Assembly: GCA_014379065.1 (NCBI GenBank)
Contig: JACMMM010000736.1
Location: 1 to 8,649 of the forward strand
DNA: 8,649 bases
Direction of reading: 5' to 3'
From: Saprospiraceae bacterium
Lineage (GTDB): Bacteria > Bacteroidota > Bacteroidia > Chitinophagales > Saprospiraceae
A program made the position numbers and the translations under genes. The notes beneath the pieces are model-generated. The model was not told the origin of the DNA. It saw nothing but the letters and a program-made list of their open reading frames with translations, and did not search any database. Positions 1-5,785 of the stretch are shown one piece after another; position 1 is the first letter of the stretch; every line of letters starts with the position of its first letter.

Positions 1-542
1 GCGACCCCAAAAAAGACCCTATAATCCCTCAAGAACAGGACTTTTCCTGTATCAAACTATTTGACGATCTTGGGCAAGGTTTGGGGCTGCACGGCAGTTG
101 CACTACTTCAAACGACTGGGGTAAAATTACCCTCAGTGACGGCGAACAAGCATTCCTGAACTTTAGCGATACGGTCAGTCTGGATGGAACTGTGGCTTCG
201 ACCATTACGGAGTGCAGCGCTTTCCCTTGCCCTGTGAAGATTGAGGAAGCACTTGCGGTTCACATCTTGGGAGGTCCACCCTACCTGCCAGTGAAAATCA
301 AAATTGCCATCGTGGATGAATCGCTCAATCTGGTACAACAAATAGCGGTGAAAACTCAAACCGACAACGGTCTGCACTTGTACGTGGATCCGACCAAATT
401 CGAGTCCGGGAAATACTACCGGATGTACTATCGAGTCAGTGCGAGCGGAGCGCCATCACTTATTGAGGGCTATGGCAATTTCCTGGTCTGTAAAACCTAC
501 ATTGACGGGGTGAATACGACCATTGAATCGGATTGTCTTTGA
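1..542 (+). CDS. Hypothetical, probably exported protein (5' end outside window)
   Basis: The reading frame is open from base 3 to a TGA at 540-542, giving 179 visible codons. No stop separates it from the window edge, so the true start lies upstream; the TTG at 81 is only an internal codon. I do not recognise the family. The visible part contains six cysteines (near codons 16, 28, 57, 62, 165 and 178) and alternating hydrophobic/polar stretches such as PVKIKIAIVD and GLHLYVDPTKF, which look like beta strands of an extracytoplasmic domain. The acidic, Pro-rich first visible residues (DPKKDPIIPQEQD) resemble the linker after a lipoprotein or secreted-protein signal, but any signal peptide is out of view. 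There is no T9SS sorting domain at the C-terminus. The stop lies 5 nt from the stop of the convergent response regulator gene, with no terminator hairpin between them. That it is a real gene is fairly sure; its function is unknown. Confidence 0.7.
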   Translation, partial: DPKKDPIIPQEQDFSCIKLFDDLGQGLGLHGSCTTSNDWGKITLSDGEQAFLNFSDTVSLDGTVASTITECSAFPCPVKIEEALAVHILGGPPYLPVKIKIAIVDESLNLVQQIAVKTQTDNGLHLYVDPTKFESGKYYRMYYRVSASGAPSLIEGYGNFLVCKTYIDGVNTTIESDCL

Positions 543-547
543 TAAGA

Positions 548-1249
548 TTACCCCCCAAACAATTCCTTGACCACCTCCTTCTTCCGCGCCCGCGCTACGG
601 GAACGCGCGCGTTCCCAATCAAAATCAGCATTTCCCCATCCATTTTTTGCACCTGATTTTTGGCCACGATAAAGGATTTGTGTACCCGAAGAAAATGTTC
701 GGCGGGTAAAGTCGCTTCGAGGTTGTTCAGGCTTTCGAGCGTCACAACTTTCTCATTTTCAAGGAAAATCTTGACATATTCCTTCCAGCCTTCGATGTAA
801 CGGATGTCGGCGACGGGGATTTTGACCCATTGGCGGTCGGCCTTCACGGTGAGGTGCCCGTCGGGTTGGGCGGAAGCATTGGCTTCGCGCTGACGGAGCA
901 GGACGAAGGCTTTCTCCACGGCATGGGTAAATCGCTCGAAAGAATAAGGCTTGAGCAAATAATCCACGGCATCCAGTTCAAAAGCATCCACGGCGTGCTG
1001 TGGATAGGCCGTGGTGAAAATAGTGACGGGCTTGCGCGAAATGGACTTCAACAGGTTCAAGCCGCTTAATATAGGCATTTGAATATCCAGAAAGAGCAAG
1101 TCTATCGGTTCGCTTTGCAGCATTTCGATGGCGCGCACGGGGCTTTTGCAAGCGGCAGCGACTTCGAGGCCGGGAGTGTCGGCCACAAATTTTTCGAGCA
1201 AGGCCAAGGCCAGGTGCTCGTCGTCAACGAGAAGACATCGGAAGTTCAT
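548..1249 (-). CDS. LytTR-family response regulator (LytR/AlgR type)
   Basis: This is a 233-residue two-component response regulator. The N-terminal receiver domain (about 1-115) shows the acidic pocket D9-D10, the phosphoacceptor D55 in LLFLDIQMP, the switch threonine T80 in FTTAY and the conserved K100-P101. The C-terminal LytTR DNA-binding domain (about 130-230) has the typical core IRYIEGWKEYVKIFL followed by LRVHKSFIVAKNQV. Length and domain order match the family. The protein should be phosphorylated by a LytS-type membrane kinase and bind promoter DNA as a dimer. Its natural partner is the kinase encoded two genes upstream (2221-3234); between them lies the secreted-protein gene, 37 nt upstream of this start. 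The ATG at 1249-1247 is the natural start because the receiver domain begins at residue 3. No Shine-Dalgarno sequence is visible, as is usual in Bacteroidota. Its targets cannot be read from the sequence. Confidence 0.95.
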   Translation of the reverse strand: MNFRCLLVDDEHLALALLEKFVADTPGLEVAAACKSPVRAIEMLQSEPIDLLFLDIQMPILSGLNLLKSISRKPVTIFTTAYPQHAVDAFELDAVDYLLKPYSFERFTHAVEKAFVLLRQREANASAQPDGHLTVKADRQWVKIPVADIRYIEGWKEYVKIFLENEKVVTLESLNNLEATLPAEHFLRVHKSFIVAKNQVQKMDGEMLILIGNARVPVARARKKEVVKELFGG

Positions 1250-1286
1250 GTTTGATTTTGTTGCCGATTGTTTTGGGCAATGACGC

Positions 1287-2198
1287 TCAAATCCTTGCCA
1301 ACTTTCCCTGCAATACCCCGTTCACAGCCCAACCATAAATCCCTTGCGGCAATGGCGGCAAATCTACCGAGAACACCACAGAATCTGGCTTAATCGCCCT
1401 GCGGAATGCCACACGACCTGCCAAATCATACAATTCCAGTACAAATGTTACGCCTAATCGCCCTTCTGGCACCTTCAAAATGAGATAGTTTGAAAACGGG
1501 TTTGGAGAAATATTGAACGAGAAAATTTCAGGAGTGTGTGCAGCAGAGGTGGCCAAAACACATCCGGGGTCATTGTCAAAGGGGTCTTTGTAAACCTGTT
1601 CTTCGCCATCGCGCATACAAGTGAGGACGCTCCAGACCTCAAATGGATAAAACACCTGTCCAAATTGTCCCAATAGATAGCCAACGCCCTCCACATAATA
1701 ATTCTGTGACCAGTTGCTTATTTCAAATGCTTTTCGGTGTTCGCCATTTGTCAGCACCCAATCTGTCACGGTCAAAATTGGGTAAGAAGCAAACGGATAA
1801 TGCAGCGTGTCTCCCGCTTTCAAGGAAAAATCGTACAAAATCTCGTCTCCCTCGTTATTATCAGAAGTCCAATGGTAGACTTTTCGGGCAATGGTATCTT
1901 CCCGAACAAGTTTGAAAAAATAACTTTCTGTAGTATCCCGGTAAAAACCGGAACAGAAAGGAGCCGGAGGATTGGAACGAATTGGATAGTACCATACCTG
2001 CTTGTAAGTCAAGCCATCGAGAACCGAATCCCCTCTCAGGAAGTAATTCCCGGCTGACCCGAAACCGCAAATGGCCCCGTCAGGAGGAAGGTGGAAAATA
2101 TCCCAACTCCTTCCCTCCACCAGCATGGGGTGATAGGACGATTGGGCATTCAAAAATGGCAATTGGAGCAGCAGTAAAAGTGTAAGCGTATTTTGCAT
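1287..2198 (-). CDS. Secreted protein with T9SS type A C-terminal sorting domain
   Basis: This 303-residue protein has a hydrophobic N-terminal signal-like segment (about 4-18, LTLLLLLQLPFLNAQ), an unrecognised middle region (about 20-222) and a C-terminal T9SS sorting domain (about 226-303). The sorting domain shows the usual order: ISPNPFSNYLILKV, then ELYDLAGRVAFRR, then PLPQGIYGWAVNG near the end. T9SS substrates cross the inner membrane by Sec and the outer membrane by the type IX machinery, and are usually surface-attached or released. The middle has Tyr/Trp-rich strands and the pattern KAGDTLHYPF, also seen in unannotated Bacteroidota secreted proteins; no catalytic motif is visible. 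The frame runs upstream to 2483 but would overlap the kinase gene, and the signal segment supports the ATG at 2198. A TTG at 2228, overlapping the kinase stop, would add a lysine that the signal peptide otherwise lacks and is an alternative start. It lies 22 nt downstream of the kinase, in the same probable operon. Confidence 0.85.
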   Translation of the reverse strand: MQNTLTLLLLLQLPFLNAQSSYHPMLVEGRSWDIFHLPPDGAICGFGSAGNYFLRGDSVLDGLTYKQVWYYPIRSNPPAPFCSGFYRDTTESYFFKLVREDTIARKVYHWTSDNNEGDEILYDFSLKAGDTLHYPFASYPILTVTDWVLTNGEHRKAFEISNWSQNYYVEGVGYLLGQFGQVFYPFEVWSVLTCMRDGEEQVYKDPFDNDPGCVLATSAAHTPEIFSFNISPNPFSNYLILKVPEGRLGVTFVLELYDLAGRVAFRRAIKPDSVVFSVDLPPLPQGIYGWAVNGVLQGKLARI

Positions 2199-2220
2199 AA
2201 CATGGGTAGTTTCAACAAAC

Positions 2221-3234
2221 TTAGTCAAGTAATTCCAATTTTGCAAAAAATTGCCCATCCAATGTTTTTGTTTCGAAGGAATTTCTGCCTGCATATTGAA
2301 GCGCAAGCCTTTGACGGATATTCTCCAATCCCACACCACCTTGTTCGTCTTTCTGTTGATTGTTAGGATCGAAAGAGTTTTCCACCAAAAAAGTGAATTT
2401 GTGGGGGGCATTGTGCAGCAAAATGCGCAGAAATCCATCGGGGTTTGTTTCCAAATCGCCGTGTTTAAGGGCATTTTCAACAAAAGGCAACAATAACAGC
2501 GGTTCTATCTGGCGGCTCCCCGGATCGCCTTCTACCTCAATGGTAATGGGCAAGAGATTTTCCGATTTCAACTGGAACAATTCGATATAAGCGCGGATTT
2601 GTGCGATTTCTTTGGAGAGCGGCACTTGGTCGGCCTGGCCATCGTAAGTGACATAGCGTAACAAATCGCTGAGTCTCAAGATCATTTGGGCTGTGTTAGG
2701 ATGCTGAAGCGTGGCAGCCGCGTAGATGTTGTTCAAGGTATTGAACAGGAAATGTGGATTGATTTGGGCCTTTAGGTAATTCAATTGCGCTTCAGCGTGA
2801 AGGTTCTCTAGTTCACGGCGGTTTTCCAGCAATTGGTATAAACTGCTGAAAATCATCAACACAAAATAAATCAAGACCGTCACCAGGTACATCTTCCAGC
2901 CATCGGCCACCTTTCTATCATCTACACTCAAAATATTTCCCCCAAACAACGCCAACTCCGTCCAAACCCTCACAGCCGCCATAACCAACCATAACGCAAC
3001 GGCCAACACAATCCACTGGCCATATTTTTTTGCCTCAAAAAAGTAGTTGATCAGTACCCGGGCATTGGTGTAAAAAAGAACCATCGGGAAAAGCATGAAC
3101 AGGGCCGTCCGCGCGACCGCTTCCCCCGGCGGACGAATTCCCGAAAGCAGGTAGAACGTGATCAGCGTCACCAAAGCCCAACCCGAAAAATGGGTGATGA
3201 GGCGACCTCGACCAGAAAGAAGTTTTAGTAGCAC
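2221..3234 (-). CDS. LytS/YehU-type sensor histidine kinase (His_kinase family)
   Basis: This is a 337-residue membrane sensor kinase. Four hydrophobic segments (about 17-32, 43-63, 72-90 and 116-135) form the membrane part with no large extracellular domain. A short coiled linker (about 136-156) follows, then the His_kinase (PF06580) H-box QINPHFLFNTLNNIYA with phosphoacceptor H161. The HATPase domain has the N-box PFVENALKHG (250-259, with E253 and N254) and the G-box GGVGLENIRQRL (299-310). It should autophosphorylate and pass phosphate to the LytTR regulator encoded downstream. The start is unusual: GTG at 3234-3232 lies immediately after an in-frame TAG (3237-3235), so no longer product is possible. 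The next in-frame ATG is at residue 47, inside the second membrane segment, which makes GTG the best choice. A long perfect inverted repeat ends 19 nt upstream of this start. Family assignment is firm; the signal sensed is unknown. Confidence 0.93.
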   Translation of the reverse strand: MLLKLLSGRGRLITHFSGWALVTLITFYLLSGIRPPGEAVARTALFMLFPMVLFYTNARVLINYFFEAKKYGQWIVLAVALWLVMAAVRVWTELALFGGNILSVDDRKVADGWKMYLVTVLIYFVLMIFSSLYQLLENRRELENLHAEAQLNYLKAQINPHFLFNTLNNIYAAATLQHPNTAQMILRLSDLLRYVTYDGQADQVPLSKEIAQIRAYIELFQLKSENLLPITIEVEGDPGSRQIEPLLLLPFVENALKHGDLETNPDGFLRILLHNAPHKFTFLVENSFDPNNQQKDEQGGVGLENIRQRLALQYAGRNSFETKTLDGQFFAKLELLD

Positions 3235-3245
3235 CTAATTGCAAG

Positions 3246-3364
3246 TAAGTAAGTGGACAAGATTGTTTCACACAACGCCACTACGACACAACGTATTGGA
3301 AATCAAAAATATAAAACGTTGTGTCGTAGTGGCGTTGTGTGAAACAATCTTGTCCAGGCACTTA
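3246..3364. repeat. Long inverted repeat: 41-bp perfect arms, 21-nt spacer
   Basis: The arm 3254-3294 (begins tggacaagattg, ends gacacaacgt) is the exact reverse complement of 3316-3356; I checked all 41 pairs. The spacer 3295-3315 is AT-rich. After a three-base mismatch on each side, five further pairs form between 3246-3250 (taagt) and 3360-3364. Each arm also carries an internal direct repeat, acacaacg, at 3270-3277 and 3286-3293. No T-tract follows on either strand, so it does not look like an ordinary Rho-independent terminator. It lies between the permease gene and the kinase gene, ending 19 nt before the kinase GTG. Transcribed, it would be a dsRNA-like hairpin; in DNA it could extrude a cruciform. 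Confidence 0.97.
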
Positions 3365-3388
3365 ATGATGAATGATAAATGATGAATT
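3364..3388. repeat. AATGATR heptamer tandem repeat
   Basis: Three adjacent 7-bp units, aatgatg, aatgata and aatgatg (3364-3370, 3371-3377, 3378-3384), are followed by a partial unit aatt. The repeat begins at the outer edge of the long inverted repeat. It has the same period, and a C/T variant of the same unit, as the AATGACR heptamers in front of pgeF. Confidence 0.8.
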
Positions 3389-3413
3389 GCCGAGCGCGAC
3401 AAAATTCATCATT
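3378..3413 (-). terminator. Stem-loop just after the permease stop (possible terminator)
   Basis: AATGATGAATT at 3378-3388 is the exact reverse complement of 3403-3413, giving an 11-bp AT-rich stem with a 14-nt GC-richer loop. A competing 12-bp pairing joins 3362-3373 with 3404-3415. It lies 3 nt beyond the permease stop codon on the minus strand, which is the position of a terminator. The stem is weak and no uninterrupted U-tract follows, so termination is only a possibility. Confidence 0.35.
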
Positions 3414-3416
3414 AAA

Positions 3417-4658
3417 TTACTCGTAACGCAACGACTCGATCGGATCCAGCCGTGCCGCTTTCATGGCAGGATAAAAACCTGAGATAACGCCAACGATCAT
3501 ACAAAGCGCAAACCCCAAAAACATCCAGGCCCAGGGAATCAGGAACGAACCGCCCATAAAAAGGGGCATGATATTACCGATCAGGATACCGAGGAAAATG
3601 CCCACCAGTCCGCCGATTTGGCAAATGGTGATGGCCTCGGTCAGGAATAGGAGCATGATGTTGCGGCGGGTCGCGCCCAATGCTTTGGAAATGCCGATTT
3701 CGCGGGTACGTTCTGTCACGCTCACGAGCATGATGTTCATCAGGCCAATCGCAGCGCCCAACAAGGTCATCAGGCCGATGGCCACGGCAGCAAGGCGCAG
3801 CGTCACCGTGTTTTCTTTCAATAAAGCGACAATGCTGTCGCTTGCAAAGAGTTTAAAATCATCCTCTTCCCCAGGCCTCAAGCCGCGAATCTGGCGGAAA
3901 AGGCCGGTGGCTTCTGATTGGGCCGCATCCATCAAAGTCGGGTCTTGCAAGGCCACCATCAAGAAATAATCTTTGTCATCACCGGCGCCGTAAAGTGCTT
4001 TTACGTTTACAAGCGGCGCATAAATCTTGCGGTCGCCCGATTCGTTCATCGAGGAGCCTTTGGTGGCCATGATCCCCACCACCCGGTAGCGCTGTGCGTT
4101 GATTGTGATGATTTGGTCAATAGCTTTTTCGTTTTTTCCATCAAAAAGCATCTTTACGATGTCTGATCCGATGACCGCCACAGGGGCGCCGCTTTCGACC
4201 TCTATTTTTGAAAAATTACGTCCCAGCGCAATCTCTACCCCTTTCACATCCATAAAATTCTCGTCCGCGCCATTGAAGGTTACGTTTGGGTTTGATTTTT
4301 CTTCGCCAAATTTTACCGTCGCACTACCCGTACCATAGCAACCAACCGCGACTTTTGCAGGGAAATCGAAGCGTTCTTTGAACTCCATCGCTTGCTTGTA
4401 AGTCACAGCTTCGGCCTCTTTTTGCTGTTTGTCCCGGCGATTGCTTTTAACCTCACCCCACTTCCGCTCGATGCTGAACGAATTGGCGCCGAGGTTCGAA
4501 AGGTTATCGCTGAGCGAGTAGGCAATTGCGTCAATGGACGTCAGGATTCCCACCAAGGCCATGATGCCGAATGCAATGATGAGCAAGGTGAGCACCGAGC
4601 GCAACATGTTGGCGCGGATGTTCTTGAAGGCCATGCTGAGTATTTCTGAAAAGGGCAT
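3417..4658 (-). CDS. ABC transporter permease, MacB/FtsX family
   Basis: This 413-residue inner-membrane permease has the MacB topology. There is one N-terminal membrane helix (about 20-42), a large periplasmic MacB_PCD-type domain (about 43-285) and three C-terminal helices (about 287-312, 338-365 and 375-396) forming the FtsX domain. The cytoplasmic loop ERTREIGISKALGATRRNI (316-334), which contacts the ATPase, and the C-terminal PAMKAARLDPIESLRYE are both textbook family signatures, and the length is normal. Such permeases work as dimers with a LolD/MacB-type ATPase to move substrates or transmit force across the periplasm; the substrate cannot be told from this sequence. No ATPase gene lies in the window, so it is either an orphan or its partner is encoded elsewhere. 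It precedes the kinase gene on the same strand, but a 182-nt gap with a long inverted repeat lies between, so co-transcription is uncertain. The ATG at 4658 places a normal amphipathic N-terminus before helix 1. Confidence 0.93.
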   Translation of the reverse strand: MPFSEILSMAFKNIRANMLRSVLTLLIIAFGIMALVGILTSIDAIAYSLSDNLSNLGANSFSIERKWGEVKSNRRDKQQKEAEAVTYKQAMEFKERFDFPAKVAVGCYGTGSATVKFGEEKSNPNVTFNGADENFMDVKGVEIALGRNFSKIEVESGAPVAVIGSDIVKMLFDGKNEKAIDQIITINAQRYRVVGIMATKGSSMNESGDRKIYAPLVNVKALYGAGDDKDYFLMVALQDPTLMDAAQSEATGLFRQIRGLRPGEEDDFKLFASDSIVALLKENTVTLRLAAVAIGLMTLLGAAIGLMNIMLVSVTERTREIGISKALGATRRNIMLLFLTEAITICQIGGLVGIFLGILIGNIMPLFMGGSFLIPWAWMFLGFALCMIVGVISGFYPAMKAARLDPIESLRYE

Positions 4659-4731
4659 CGCGGTGGGTGTTGATTTGAATAGATGGTGATTTGGTGATTT
4701 GAGGAGGCGCTGAGCGAATGATTAGGAAAAT

Positions 4732-4756
4732 CAAAAGTAGAGCGGTATGAGCCGCT
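4732..4756 (-). promoter_or_regulatory. Possible permease promoter -7 box with adjacent palindrome
   Basis: On the minus strand 4739-4732 reads TACTTTTG, an exact match to the Bacteroidota -7 consensus TAnnTTTG, about 74 nt upstream of the permease ATG. Directly upstream of it lies a small inverted repeat, AGCGG (4741-4745) and CCGCT (4752-4756), in the -10 to -33 interval, where a regulator could bind. No TTG is found at the usual -33 spacing, so only half of the consensus is present. Confidence 0.35.
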
Positions 4757-4822
4757 ATTTTCTGCTATTAGAGACAAGGTTTTCTAAATTCGATAAAAAG
4801 GGGACTTTGGAGGGTCTAAAAT

Positions 4823-4852
4823 GTTGAGAGGCTGAGGGTGTTGAGGGTTGAG
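4823..4852. repeat. Degenerate GTTGAGG heptamer tract (intergenic)
   Basis: The tract reads gttgaga, ggctgag, a broken unit, then gttgagg and gttgaga. It is the same 7-bp unit, in the same orientation, as the intact four-unit array inside malQ at 7857-7884. Confidence 0.6.
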
Positions 4853-4932
4853 AAGATTGCAAGTTTCCTCAATTTATGGTTTTATCTTAGTCAAAAGTTC
4901 ATTTTGCTAGATAAATTCAATGAAAAACGACG

Positions 4933-4958
4933 CCCGCCTTCGCTGAAGCTCTGGCGGG
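4933..4958. repeat. REP-like palindrome, copy 1
   Basis: This is a 26-nt imperfect palindrome: CCCGCC (4933-4938) pairs with GGCGGG (4953-4958), and an inner GCT/AGC pair encloses the loop. The sequence is followed by taaa. It shares arm sequence, inner TTCGCT and spacing with copy 2, 70 bp away, so the two are one repeat family rather than chance hairpins. Confidence 0.75.
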
Positions 4959-4978
4959 TAAACGGCTAAAAATGTTGC

Positions 4979-5001
4979 AATGACTACAATGACGAATGAC
5001 C
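4979..5001. repeat. AATGACN heptamer repeat, left block
   Basis: There are three units, aatgact (4979-4985), aatgacg (4988-4994) and aatgacc (4995-5001), with a 2-nt interruption after the first. The block abuts the second REP-like palindrome, and the same unit resumes on its other side. Confidence 0.65.
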
Positions 5002-5002
5002 C

Positions 5003-5028
5003 CCCTCCTTCGCTTAGGCTACGGCGGG
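5003..5028. repeat. REP-like palindrome, copy 2
   Basis: This 26-nt relative of the 4933 copy has CCCTCC (5003-5008) opposite GGCGGG (5023-5028), the same TTCGCT inner sequence, and the same trailing taaa. Three pairs are mismatched, so it is more decayed. It ends 19 nt before the pgeF start codon. Confidence 0.7.
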
Positions 5029-5032
5029 TAAA

Positions 5033-5053
5033 AATGACGAATGACAAATGACG
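5033..5053 (+). repeat. AATGACR heptamer triplet overlapping the pgeF start
   Basis: Three perfect-period units, aatgacg, aatgaca and aatgacg, run 5033-5053; the ATG of the third unit is the pgeF start codon. Each unit contains an ATG, and because 7 is not a multiple of 3 the ATGs at 5034, 5041 and 5048 fall in three different frames. The first opens a five-codon frame whose TGA (5049-5051) overlaps the pgeF ATG. Confidence 0.8.
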
Positions 5054-5785
5054 ATCTTACCCGCCATTCTCGCTCAATTCCCAAATCTCGCCGCTGCGCA
5101 AAGCACTCGGCATGGCGGCGTTAGTCCTGCCACCTATCAAACGCTGAATCTCGGCAAAAGCACGGCTGACGACCCTGCCAACGTGGCCGAAAACCGCCGC
5201 CGATTTTGCGCTGCGCTGGGCTTTCGGCCCGATCAAATGGCCTGGTCAAAACAAGTACATGGCGACCAAATCAGACACGCAACTGAACCAGGCGGCAGTG
5301 AAGGGTTTGATGCTTTGGTGACAAACGTTCCAGGTATTTTGCTGGCTGTTTCGGTGGCGGATTGCGTGCCCATTTTGGTGTATGACCATCAGAACAAGGC
5401 AGTGGCAGCCATTCATGCCGGCTGGCGGGGAACGGTGGCTGGTATCGTGGCTAAAACCTTGATTTTCATGGAAAACGAGTTCGGCACACAAGGTGACAAT
5501 TGCTTTGCCTACATCGGGGCTTGCATTGACGAGTGCTCGTTTGAAGTGGGGGATGAAGTAGCTCTGGAATTTGCAGAGCCGTTCAAACGCTTCGATGCCG
5601 AGCGTGGTAAATTTTTCGTGGATTTGAAAAAAGCAAATGCTGAGCAACTGCTTGAGTTTGGTGTTCCCGAAACGCAAATTGAAATCTCGCCTTATTGCAC
5701 AATGCGCAACAGCGAGGACTTTTTTTCGCATCGAAAAGATCGGGGTTTTACGGGTAGGGGGATGGGTGTGATTGGGTTGTGCTAA
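5048..5785 (+). CDS. pgeF: Peptidoglycan editing factor PgeF (YfiH/LACC1, Cu-oxidase_4 family)
   Basis: This is a complete 245-residue, single-domain YfiH-family protein (PF02578, formerly called polyphenol oxidase or laccase domain). The metal/catalytic triad is visible: H71 in KQVHG, C106 in VADCVPIL and H123 in IHAGWRGTV. Other family blocks are STRHGGVS (19-26), NLGKSTADDPANVAENR, YIGACIDECSFEVGDEV (155-171), YCTMRNSEDFFSHRKD (216-231) and TGRGMGVI. Family members are zinc-dependent purine nucleoside phosphorylases/deaminases; in E. coli PgeF prevents L-serine replacing L-alanine in murein precursors. The protein has no signal peptide and should be cytoplasmic. The ATG at 5048 lies in the last of three AATGACR heptamers, and the frame gives a normal short N-terminus. 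No Shine-Dalgarno sequence is seen. Its TAA overlaps the stop codon of malQ on the opposite strand. Family assignment is firm; the in vivo substrate is inferred from homologues. Confidence 0.94.
   Translation: MTILPAILAQFPNLAAAQSTRHGGVSPATYQTLNLGKSTADDPANVAENRRRFCAALGFRPDQMAWSKQVHGDQIRHATEPGGSEGFDALVTNVPGILLAVSVADCVPILVYDHQNKAVAAIHAGWRGTVAGIVAKTLIFMENEFGTQGDNCFAYIGACIDECSFEVGDEVALEFAEPFKRFDAERGKFFVDLKKANAEQLLEFGVPETQIEISPYCTMRNSEDFFSHRKDRGFTGRGMGVIGLC

Larger units (their letters stand above)
4659..5047. other. Repeat-rich intergenic region between divergent permease and pgeF genes
   Basis: This 389-nt region has no supportable gene. From left to right it holds the permease leader with a possible -7 box and small palindrome (4732-4756), a degenerate GTTGAGG heptamer tract (4823-4852), an AT-rich stretch (about 4857-4925) likely to contain the pgeF promoter although no convincing -33/-7 pair is seen, two REP-like palindromes (4933-4958, 5003-5028), and AATGACN heptamers around the second palindrome, running into the pgeF start codon. 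Confidence 0.8.

Noticed and set aside
2199..2483. N-terminal extension of the T9SS protein frame back to 2483
   Set aside because: It lies inside the kinase HATPase coding region in another frame, its sequence is not protein-like, and a signal-peptide-like segment starts at the ATG at 2198.
3246..3364. Transposon (MITE) with target-site duplication
   Set aside because: No direct duplication is visible in the flanks; outside the arms the flanks are themselves partly inverted (taagt/actta). The MITE idea stays open but is unsupported.
4933..5053. CRISPR array from the repeated palindromes and heptamers
   Set aside because: There are only two divergent palindromes, the intervening sequence is repeat-derived rather than unique spacer, and no cas gene is present.
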